DNA from: Burkholderiales bacterium
Lineage (GTDB): Bacteria > Pseudomonadota > Gammaproteobacteria > Burkholderiales > Burkholderiaceae_F
DNA: 64,000 nucleotides
Reading direction: 5' to 3'
Assembly: GCA_016716275.1 (NCBI GenBank)
Contig: JADJWR010000001.1
Location: 1-64,000 of the forward strand
This document shows, piece after piece, positions 48,931-56,529 of this stretch (position 1 is the stretch's first letter; each line of letters opens with the position of its first letter). A model generated the notes under the pieces. It did no database searches and was not told the origin of the DNA. It worked only from the letters and a program-made list of their open reading frames with translations. The position numbers and the translations under genes are program-made.

Positions 48931-50286
48931 ATGAACCCGCACGCGCTCGACTCCTCCCGCGGCCTGCCCGACGACTATCTGATCGGCAAGCGGCAGGCGT
49001 GGTTCGCCTTCGCCATGACCATCGGCCTGATGCTGTTCGACTACATCGACCGCCAGGTGATCGTGTCGCTGTTTCCGTACATGAAGGACGAGTGGGGGCT
49101 GTCGGACAAGCAACTCGGTTCGCTGGTGTCGATCGTCTCGATCACCGTGGCCTTGGGCGCCTTGCCGGTGGCGCTGCTCGCCGACCGCTACAGCCGGGTC
49201 AAGAGCATCGTCGTGATGGCGACGATCTGGAGCCTGGCGTCGATCTCCTGCATGTTCACCCGCAACTATGGCCAGTTGCTGGCGGCGCGCTCGCTCGTCG
49301 GCCTCGGCGAGGCCGGCTACGGCTCGGTCGGCGCGGCGCTGCTGTCGAGCGTCTTTCCGGCACGGATGCGCGGCGCGCTGCTGGCGGCGTTCTTCGCCTC
49401 GGCGTCGGTCGGCTCGGTGCTCGGCGTGCTGCTCGGCGGGCTGATCGCCGCCCAGTGGGGCTGGAAGGCGGCCTTCGGCGTCGTCGGCGTGCCGGGGCTG
49501 CTGCTCGCACTGCTCTATCTGAAGGTGCGCGACTACCGGACCGTCGAGCTGACGCCGGAGCTCGACCAGGCCACGCAGTCGACCGGCAGCACCGCCGCGT
49601 TCGTCGCCCGCGCGCTGGTCCGCTCGCCGACGATGTTCTGGGTCTGCCTCGGCGGCGCGGCGCAGCTGATCGTGGTCTCCGCGATCTGGGCCTGGCTGCC
49701 AAGTTTCCTCAATCGCTACCACGGCGTCGCAGCCGGCCAGGCCGGCGCCAAGGCGGCCGTGGTCGTGCTCGCCGGCGCCATCGGCAGCGTCGTCTGGGGC
49801 GCGCTGGTCGACCGCGCCGGCAAGAACCGCAAGCGCAACAAGCTGCTCGCGATGGCGGCGTTGTGCCTGATCGGCGTTGTGGTGCTGGTGTCGACCTTCG
49901 GCGCAACGGCCGGCGCCGCGCTCCCGCTTCAGGCGCAGTTCGCGCTGATCGCCCTCGGTGGCTTCCTGATGACCTGTACCGTCGGCCCGGTGTCAGCGGT
50001 GGTGATCGACGTCGTCCATCCCGGCGTGCGCGCCACCGGAGCCTCGGTGCTGTCGCTGTTCCAGAACCTGTTCGGCCTGGCGGCCGGGCCGTTCCTGGCC
50101 GGCGTGCTGTCGGACAGCTTTGGTCTCGCCACGGCGATGACGATCATCCCGGCGGCCGGCGTGCTGGCCGCCAGCTTCTTCCTGCTGGCGGCGCGGAGTT
50201 ACGAGCGCGACCTGCAGCGCGTCGGCACCGTCAGGATGGAAGCCGACGACATCACGCCTGCCGGCGCCCGCAAGGCGATGGCCTGA
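48931..50286 (+). CDS. MFS transporter, spinster-like (paralogue of 22870-24195)
   Basis: 451 aa, 12 helices. FDYIDRQVIVSLFPYMKDEW, VALLADRYSRVKSIVVMATI, VGLGEAGYGSVGAALLSSVF and the second-half signature ALVDRAGKNRKRNKLLAMAA. Closely parallels the MFS protein of the AraC block (same D-x-x-x-RQV element and GEA.YGSVG helix), so the two blocks each have their own carrier of one subfamily. In context it should import the substrate of the TauD/BKACE pathway. ATG at 48931. Confidence 0.86.
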   Translation: MNPHALDSSRGLPDDYLIGKRQAWFAFAMTIGLMLFDYIDRQVIVSLFPYMKDEWGLSDKQLGSLVSIVSITVALGALPVALLADRYSRVKSIVVMATIWSLASISCMFTRNYGQLLAARSLVGLGEAGYGSVGAALLSSVFPARMRGALLAAFFASASVGSVLGVLLGGLIAAQWGWKAAFGVVGVPGLLLALLYLKVRDYRTVELTPELDQATQSTGSTAAFVARALVRSPTMFWVCLGGAAQLIVVSAIWAWLPSFLNRYHGVAAGQAGAKAAVVVLAGAIGSVVWGALVDRAGKNRKRNKLLAMAALCLIGVVVLVSTFGATAGAALPLQAQFALIALGGFLMTCTVGPVSAVVIDVVHPGVRATGASVLSLFQNLFGLAAGPFLAGVLSDSFGLATAMTIIPAAGVLAASFFLLAARSYERDLQRVGTVRMEADDITPAGARKAMA

Positions 50287-50345
50287 TCACTGAATCCAGA
50301 ACTTCGGCGCCGCCGCGCGGCGCTTGCACAGAACCCGGAGGAACC

Positions 50346-51974
50346 ATGCTCGGATCGATGATGCAGCAGCCGCTGCTGATTTCCACGTTGCTCACCCATG
50401 CCGAACGGCACCACGGCGAGCAGGAGATCGTCTCCCGTCGCGTCGAGGGCGACGTTCACCGCTATACCTACCGCGATCTCGCGGCGCGGGCACGGAAGAT
50501 GGCCAACGCGCTGGCGATGCTCGGCATCGAGCACGGCGACCGCGTCGGCACGCTGGCCTGGAACGGCTACCGGCACATGGAGCTGTACTACGCCGTGTCG
50601 GGCTCGGGTGCGGTGCTGCATACCATCAACCCGCGGCTGCACCCGGACCAGGTCGTCTGGATCTGTGACCACGCCGAGGACCAGGTGCTGTGCTTCGACC
50701 TCACCTTCCTGCCGCTGGTGGAAGCGATCGCGACGCGGGTCAAGACGATCAAGCACTTCGTCGCCATGACCGACCGCGCCCACATGCCGGCCTCGAGCAA
50801 GGTGCCCAATCTGCTGTGCTTCGAGGAACTGATCGAGGCGCACCGGGCCGAGTTCGACTGGCCGATATTCGACGAGAACACTGCGAGCTCGCTGTGCTAC
50901 ACGTCGGGCACGACCGGCAACCCCAAGGGCGCGCTGTACAGCCACCGCTCGACGGTGCTGCACAGCTATGCGATCGCGCTGCCCGATGCGATGAACTGCT
51001 CGGCGCGCGACAGCATCCTGCCGGTGGTGCCGATGTTCCACGTCAACGCCTGGGGCCTGCCGTACGCCGCCTGCATGGTCGGCGCCAGGCTCGTCTTTCC
51101 CGGCCCGTGGCTCGACGGCAAATCGCTGTACGAACTGTTCGAGCACGAGCGGGTCACGGTCTCGGCCGGCGTGCCGACCGTGTGGCAGGGGCTGCTGGCG
51201 CACGTCGAGGCCAACGGCCTCGCGTTCGGCACCATGCGGCGCACGGTGATCGGCGGCTCGGCCTGCCCGCCGGCGATGACCCGCGCCTTCCAGGAGCGCT
51301 ACGACGTCCAGGTGCTGCATGCCTGGGGCATGACCGAGATGAGCCCGCTGGGAACCGTGTGCACGCTGAAGCACAAGCACCTGGCCATGGGCGCAGAGGA
51401 GAGACTGGCGCTGCAGGCCAAGCAGGGCCGCGCCGTCTACGGTGTCGACATGAAGATCGTCGACGCCGAAGGCCGCGAACTGCCGCGCGACGGCAAGGCC
51501 TCCGGCGAACTGCTGGTGCGCGGCCCGTGGATCATCGCCAGCTACTTCAATGGCGAGGGCGGCGACCCGCTCGTCGACGGCTGGTTCCCGACCGGCGACG
51601 TCGCCACCATCGACGCCGACGGCTACATGCAGATCACCGACCGGGCCAAGGATCTGATCAAGTCCGGCGGCGAGTGGATCGGCTCGATCGACCTCGAGAA
51701 CATCGCCATCGCCCATCCGGCCGTGGCGATGGCCGCCTGCATCGCCGCCAAGCATCCCAAGTGGGACGAGCGGCCGTTGCTGGTGGTGATGAAGAAGCCC
51801 GGTGCCGAACTGAGCAAGGAAGAGCTGCTCAAGTTCTTCGAAGGCAAGATCGCCAGGTGGTGGACGCCGGACGACGTGGTGTTCGTCGACAGCATTCCGC
51901 TGGGCGCCACCGGCAAGATGCAGAAGAACAAGCTGCGCGAGATGTTCAAGGACTACCGGTTGCCGACGGCGTGA
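50346..51974 (+). CDS. Acyl-CoA synthetase, medium/long-chain type
   Basis: 542-aa adenylate-forming ligase. LCYTSGTTGNPKGALYSHRS is the ATP motif, LHAWGMTEMSPLGTVC the A5 motif, DGWFPTGDVATIDADGYMQI and TDRAKDLIKSGGEWIGSIDL the hinge and A8 region, and LGATGKMQKNKLRE the catalytic Lys. This arrangement (SGGEWIGS..LE) is typical of the FadD/AlkK-like branch that activates medium-chain or unusual fatty acids. ATG at 50346 behind CCCGGAGGAACC. Last intact gene of the dioxygenase operon. Confidence 0.88.
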   Translation: MLGSMMQQPLLISTLLTHAERHHGEQEIVSRRVEGDVHRYTYRDLAARARKMANALAMLGIEHGDRVGTLAWNGYRHMELYYAVSGSGAVLHTINPRLHPDQVVWICDHAEDQVLCFDLTFLPLVEAIATRVKTIKHFVAMTDRAHMPASSKVPNLLCFEELIEAHRAEFDWPIFDENTASSLCYTSGTTGNPKGALYSHRSTVLHSYAIALPDAMNCSARDSILPVVPMFHVNAWGLPYAACMVGARLVFPGPWLDGKSLYELFEHERVTVSAGVPTVWQGLLAHVEANGLAFGTMRRTVIGGSACPPAMTRAFQERYDVQVLHAWGMTEMSPLGTVCTLKHKHLAMGAEERLALQAKQGRAVYGVDMKIVDAEGRELPRDGKASGELLVRGPWIIASYFNGEGGDPLVDGWFPTGDVATIDADGYMQITDRAKDLIKSGGEWIGSIDLENIAIAHPAVAMAACIAAKHPKWDERPLLVVMKKPGAELSKEELLKFFEGKIARWWTPDDVVFVDSIPLGATGKMQKNKLREMFKDYRLPTA

Positions 51975-52017
51975 GCCGTCGGGCCGGAGCAAGCGCGATC
52001 GCAGCGGCGGGCGACCG

Positions 52018-53040
52018 ATGACCACGCTGACGCTGGGCCGACTGCAGGGCCTCGGTCGCGCGCTGTTTCCGGGCGTGCTCGCCTGCGCAGTCGTCGCCGC
52101 GGCGGCGACTTTCCTGTCCGAGCACTACGGCGCGCCGGTGATGCTGTTCGCGCTGCTGCTCGGCATGGCGATGAACTTCCTGTCCGCCGACGGCCCCTGC
52201 GCCGAGGGCATGGGCTTCACCGGCCGCGAAGTGCTGCGCATCGGCGTGGCGCTGCTCGGCCTGCGCATCACCATCGACCAGGTCACCGCCCTGGGCTGGT
52301 TTCCGCCGCTGCTCGTGGTGGGCACGGTGGCGGCAACAATCATCGTCTCGGTGATCGCGGCACGGCTGGCCGGCTTCAAGGGCCTTTTCGGGCTGCTCAC
52401 CGGAGGCGCCACCGCAATCTGCGGCGCTTCCGCCGCGCTGGCATTGGCGGCGGCGATGCCCAATCACCCGCTGAAGGAACGGGCGACGCTGTTCACCGTG
52501 ATCGGCGTCAGCACGCTGTTGACGGTGGCGAAGATTGCCTACCCGATGATCGTGCGCGCGCTCGACCTCGACCCGATGCAGGCCGGCGTGTTCCTCGGCG
52601 GTACCATCCACGACGTGGCGCAGGTGGTCGGCGCCGGCTAAAGCATGTCCCGGGAAGCGGGCGATACCGCCACACTGGTGAAGCTGATGCGGGTGGCGAT
52701 GCTGCTGCCGGTGATCGTGGTGGCGGTGACCATCACCCGGCTCGGCATCGGCGGCGTCGAGGGAACTGCCGGCGACAGGCGGCCGCCGCTGCTGCCGTGG
52801 TTCGCGGTCGCCTTCGCCGCGCTGGTCGTCGTCAACAGCCTGGGCTGGATTCCGAAGCCGCTGATCAGCTTCGGCAATGACGCCTCGCGCTGGTGCCTGG
52901 TCGCGGCCATCGCCGCCATCGGCATGAAGACGCAGCTGAAGGAACTCGCCACGGTCGGCATCAGGCCGATCCTGCTGATGGTCGGCGAGACGGTATTCCT
53001 CGCCCTGCTCGTGCTGCTGCTGCTGCGCTGGGCGCAATGA
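52018..53040 (+). pseudogene. yeiH: YeiH/UPF0324 membrane protein with an in-frame stop
   Basis: Putative sulfate-exporter family protein of ten helices. The first part (52018-52641, 207 aa) runs LLLGMAMNFLSADGPCAEGM, RIGVALLGLRITIDQVTALG, LLTGGATAICGASAALALAA and FLGGTIHDVAQVVGAG, then TAA. The same frame goes on with SMSREAGDTATLVKLMRVAM through four more helices to a stop at 53040. Normal homologues read GAGYS at the join, so TAA replaces a Tyr codon (TAT/TAC). One base change separates it from an intact ~340-aa gene. It starts 43 bases after the ligase. Confidence 0.82.
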
Positions 53041-53116
53041 TGCACTAGGAAAGCGGCATTTCCCCTTCTGCATTCAGAGGATCGCGCCGCGCCGGTGCCG
53101 CGTCGCCCCGGCCGTC

Positions 53117-53701
53117 TCAGTCACCCTGTTCATCGACGAGACCTTCAGGCCCTTTCCGCCACTCCCATGGGGGAATGGGGCCATTCGATTTCCAGAGGCC
53201 GACCCGCTTGGATCTTGCCCATCTTTCGAGCTGAGTGAGTCGATGACGCCTCGGCCCCGGCAGATGGTGGTAGTGCATGCGCGAGACCCATGCATGTCCA
53301 AGCATGACCATGCGCTCGTTCACGTTGATCCAGTCCGACCCCTGAGCATGCCGCACATAAATCGTTGCCAGCGTTCGCCCGTGTATGTCGGTGCCATGGC
53401 TTTCAATGTGCACATGGCGTCCGCCGATCAACTTGATCAGTCCAGCTTTCGCGGTGTTGCCCCAGTCTTGCCCTTCTTCCGGACAGTCAATCGAGTCGAG
53501 ACGGACTCGGATATCACTCCAAGCATCGGAAACGATAACGGTATCCCCATCGAGCACGTATCGCACTTTGACTCTCCTGAGATCGCCAGCCGTCTGTGCC
53601 GGCGCTGGCACAGTGCGCGCGGATCCGCCAGCGAACATCAGAACCGTGATGATCGCTGCGACCGCGACGATCGCGAGGACGACAAGCCCACCAGTGTCCA
53701 C
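53117..53701 (-). CDS. Exported/anchored thermonuclease-like (SNase) protein
   Basis: 194 aa. N-terminal hydrophobic anchor (VVLAIVAVAAIITVLMFAGG), then the SNase domain: VRYVLDGDTVIVSDAWSDIR, RLDSIDCPEEGQDWGNTAKA, GRTLATIYVRHAQGSDWINV and LGHAWVSRMHYHHLPG. Catalytic pattern D-G-D-T and R..S..CPE is present. Lengthy C-terminal WARSKRVGLWKSNGPIPPWE is family-typical. GTG start at 53701 with GAGGAGG before it. Stands alone between the YeiH and DsbA-like genes; degrades DNA or RNA outside the cytoplasm. Confidence 0.82.
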   Translation of the reverse strand: MDTGGLVVLAIVAVAAIITVLMFAGGSARTVPAPAQTAGDLRRVKVRYVLDGDTVIVSDAWSDIRVRLDSIDCPEEGQDWGNTAKAGLIKLIGGRHVHIESHGTDIHGRTLATIYVRHAQGSDWINVNERMVMLGHAWVSRMHYHHLPGPRRHRLTQLERWARSKRVGLWKSNGPIPPWEWRKGPEGLVDEQGD

Positions 53702-54027
53702 CCCGACTACCTCCTCGGTGACCAGGTCGACTCAGAGTCAGCGGTCTGCGCATGCTGCCTCGTTTGTCTTCTCGCGGGGGTCCTTCGATTCATCCGGATG
53801 CGGCCTCCGCTCGATCCGATTGCCAGCAGAGCGGCGAATCCTTCCGCAGGGCGGATCGCTTCGTCGCGCTGCGATCGGTGGCGCTCTGGCTCGGCGCGAG
53901 ATGCCTCAGGGATCGCGCGGGTGACGGCAGCACCGTCCGGAGGCTCACTTCGCGAGACCCCCTGTACTTCGCCATCCGGGCACACGCACGGCCTGACCAT
54001 CGGGCGCTCCTAGCAATCTTGTGCCGC
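53702..54027. other. Gap with no recognisable gene
   Basis: 326 bases between the nuclease start and the end of the DsbA-like gene. Open frames on both strands are out-of-frame extensions without ribosome-binding sites or domains. Nothing else seen. Confidence 0.4.
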
Positions 54028-54672
54028 TCAGCTCGCGCCGACCCGAGCGGCTACCTCGCGCAGCGCCCGCTCGAACACCTCGACCGACTGCCCGCCCTGG
54101 ATCAGGTGGCGGCCGTTGATGATGATCGACGGCACCGAGCGAATGCCGAGCGCCTGCCAGTGGCGCACCCCCGCCCGCACCTCGTCGGCGCCGGCGCCGT
54201 CGAGCAGAAACTGCCGTGCCTGCACCACATCGAGCCCGGCCTTGGCCGCCGCCTGCAGCAGCACCTCGAGCGAGCCCGGATTCTCACCGCGCACGTGATA
54301 GGCAGCGAGCAGCGCGTGCTTGAGCGCGAGTCGTCGCTGCGGGCCCGCCGTCGTCGCCCAGTGCAGCAGGCGGTGCGCATCGAAGGTGTTGAACACCCGC
54401 TTCCGCTCGCCGAAGTTCAGGCCGGCCGCGGCCGCCCGCTGGCGGATGAGCGCCTGGCGAGCGGCGAGTTCCTCGGCGGTACTGCCGTACTTGCGCGCGG
54501 CGTAGTGCGCGATGTCTTCCCCGTCGGGCGGCATGTCCGGGTTCAGCTCGAACGGCTGCAGGTGCAGCTCGACCGCGATCCCGTCGCCGAGCCGCGCGAT
54601 CGCCTGTTCCAGGCTCGCCAGACCGATGGCGCACCACGGGCAGGTCACGTCCGACACGAAGTCGATCCTCAT
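54028..54672 (-). CDS. DsbA-family (FrnE/2-hydroxychromene-2-carboxylate isomerase-like) oxidoreductase
   Basis: 214 aa with MRIDFVSDVTCPWCAIGLAS at the N-terminus (CPWC redox motif), HLQPFELNPDMPPDGEDIAH, NTFDAHRLLHWATTAGPQRR and SVPSIIINGRHLIQGGQSVE (cis-Pro loop). No signal peptide, so it is a cytoplasmic FrnE-type protein. Lies 35 bases after the acyl-CoA dehydrogenase on the same strand, probably cotranscribed. Members of this group act on disulfides or as glutathione-dependent isomerases. Confidence 0.85.
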   Translation of the reverse strand: MRIDFVSDVTCPWCAIGLASLEQAIARLGDGIAVELHLQPFELNPDMPPDGEDIAHYAARKYGSTAEELAARQALIRQRAAAAGLNFGERKRVFNTFDAHRLLHWATTAGPQRRLALKHALLAAYHVRGENPGSLEVLLQAAAKAGLDVVQARQFLLDGAGADEVRAGVRHWQALGIRSVPSIIINGRHLIQGGQSVEVFERALREVAARVGAS

Positions 54673-54707
54673 CGGCGCTCCCTGCCGGCGAGGCGCCGGC
54701 GCCTCGC

Positions 54708-56495
54708 TCAATAGGCGTCGAGCGCCAGCGCCGTGGCGTCGGCGCCGTCGACGATGGCGTCGCGCAGCCCCGGCGCGCGGCTCAGGATGTGCTCGGCGTA
54801 GAAGCGCGCGGTGACGACCTTGGCCGTCATGAACTCGACATCCGTGCCTTCGGCGAGGTGGCGCTCCGCGGCGAGCAGCGCGCGCCCCATCTGCCAGCCG
54901 GCGACCAGGCTGCCGCCGAGCATCAGATAGGGCACCGAGCCGGCGAACACCGCATTCACATTGCTCTTGGAATTTGCCAGCACGAACGCCACGACGTCGA
55001 GGAACGCCTGCCGCGCCGCCTGCAGCCGCCTGGCCATGGCCGTGGCTGCGGCGCTGCCGCTGTCGTTCAGCGCCGCCTCGGTCGCCTCGATCTGCGCGGC
55101 GATCGCCCTTGCCGTGCGGCCGCCGTCGCGCAGCGTCTTGCGGCCGACCAGGTCGTTGGCCTGGATCGCGGTGGTGCCTTCGTAGATGGTCAGGATCCGG
55201 GCGTCGCGCAGGTACTGCGCGGCGCCGGTCTCCTCGATGTAACCCATGCCGCCGTGCACCTGGATGCCGAGGCTGGTCGCCTCCAGGCTCATCTCGGTGG
55301 CGTAGCCCTTGTGCAGCGGCACCAGGAACTCGTAGACGGCCTGGTTCTGCTTGCGCGTCGCCTCGTCGGGGTGGGCGTGCGCCGCGTCGTAGGCCGCCGC
55401 GGCCACCGCGGCCATCGCCCGGCAGCCCTCGGTCAGCGCCCGCATCGTCATCAGCATCCGCTGCACGTCGGGGTGACGGATGATCGGCGCCGCGCCGGGC
55501 GTGGAGCCGTCCACCGGCCGCGACTGCACGCGGTCGCGGGCGTACGCCGCTGCCTTCTGGTAGGCGCGCTCGGCCACCGCGATGCCCTGCACGCCGACGG
55601 CGTAGCGGGCGGCGTTCATCATGACGAACATGTACTCGAGGCCGCGGTTCTCCTCGCCGACGAGATAACCGACCGCGCCGCCGTGGTCGCCGAACTGCAG
55701 CACCGCGGTCGGGCTGGCCTTGATGCCGAGCTTGTGCTCGATGCTGACGCAGTGCACGTCGTTGCGCGCCCCCAGCGAACCGTCCTTGTTCACCAGGAAC
55801 TTGGGCACGATGAACAGCGAGATCCCCTTGATGCCCTCGGGCGCCCCCGCGACCCGCCCGAGCACCAGGTGGACGATGTTCTCGGCCAGGTCGTGCTCGC
55901 CATAGGTGATGAAGATCTTGGTGCCGAAGAGCTTGTAGCTGCCGTCGCCCTGCCGATCCGCCCGCGTGCGCACCAGCGCCAGGTCGCTGCCGGCCTGCGG
56001 CTCGGTCAGGTTCATGGTGCCGGTCCACTCGCCCGAGATCATCTTCGGGATCCACGCCTGCTGCTGTTCGGCGCTGCCGGCGGTGAGCAGCGCCTCGATC
56101 GCGCCGTCGGTCAGCAGCGGGCACAGCGCGAAGCTCAGGTTGGCGCTGTTGTTGATCTCGATGCAGGCCGAGCCGATCAGCTTGGGCAGGCCCTGGCCGC
56201 CGAAGTCGAGCGGATGCTGCAGGCCCTGCCAGCCGCCTTCGGCGTACTGGCGGAACGCTTCCCCGAAGCCGGGCGTCATGGTCACCGCGCCATCGCGGAA
56301 CGACGACGGGTTCCTGTCGCCCTCCCAGTTCAGCGGCGCGATCACGCCCTCGTTCAGCCTGGCGCATTCCTCGAGCACGGCCTGCGCGGTGTCGAAGCCG
56401 GCTTCCTCGAACCCGGGCAACTGCGCCACGGCGTCGATGTCGGCCAGATCGCGCATGCAGAACAGCATGTCCTTGACGGGGGCACGGTAGGTCAT
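54708..56495 (-). CDS. Long-form acyl-CoA dehydrogenase
   Basis: 595 aa, the class with an N-terminal and a C-terminal extension (FadE5-like). TGTMNLTEPQAGSDLALVRT is the FAD motif (TEPQAGSD), KLFGTKIFITYGEHDLAENI and NAARYAVGVQGIAVAERAYQ follow, QVHGGMGYIEETGAAQYLRD and ARILTIYEGTTAIQANDLVG carry the catalytic Glu of Y-E-G-T. The last 150 residues (DUF-type C-terminal domain) include SKSNVNAVFAGSVPYLML. AACAGGAGGAAAACC precedes ATG at 56495. Follows the RND gene by 34 bases in the same direction, suggesting one unit with RND/YCF48. Confidence 0.88.
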   Translation of the reverse strand: MTYRAPVKDMLFCMRDLADIDAVAQLPGFEEAGFDTAQAVLEECARLNEGVIAPLNWEGDRNPSSFRDGAVTMTPGFGEAFRQYAEGGWQGLQHPLDFGGQGLPKLIGSACIEINNSANLSFALCPLLTDGAIEALLTAGSAEQQQAWIPKMISGEWTGTMNLTEPQAGSDLALVRTRADRQGDGSYKLFGTKIFITYGEHDLAENIVHLVLGRVAGAPEGIKGISLFIVPKFLVNKDGSLGARNDVHCVSIEHKLGIKASPTAVLQFGDHGGAVGYLVGEENRGLEYMFVMMNAARYAVGVQGIAVAERAYQKAAAYARDRVQSRPVDGSTPGAAPIIRHPDVQRMLMTMRALTEGCRAMAAVAAAAYDAAHAHPDEATRKQNQAVYEFLVPLHKGYATEMSLEATSLGIQVHGGMGYIEETGAAQYLRDARILTIYEGTTAIQANDLVGRKTLRDGGRTARAIAAQIEATEAALNDSGSAAATAMARRLQAARQAFLDVVAFVLANSKSNVNAVFAGSVPYLMLGGSLVAGWQMGRALLAAERHLAEGTDVEFMTAKVVTARFYAEHILSRAPGLRDAIVDGADATALALDAY

Positions 56496-56529
56496 CGGTT
56501 TTCCTCCTGTTGGAGTCAGCCGGCGCGGT

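Noticed and set aside
53752..54714. Long + strand frame (320 aa)
   Set aside because: Mostly the complement of the DsbA-like gene; composition is typical of GC-rich shadow frames and no domain is seen.
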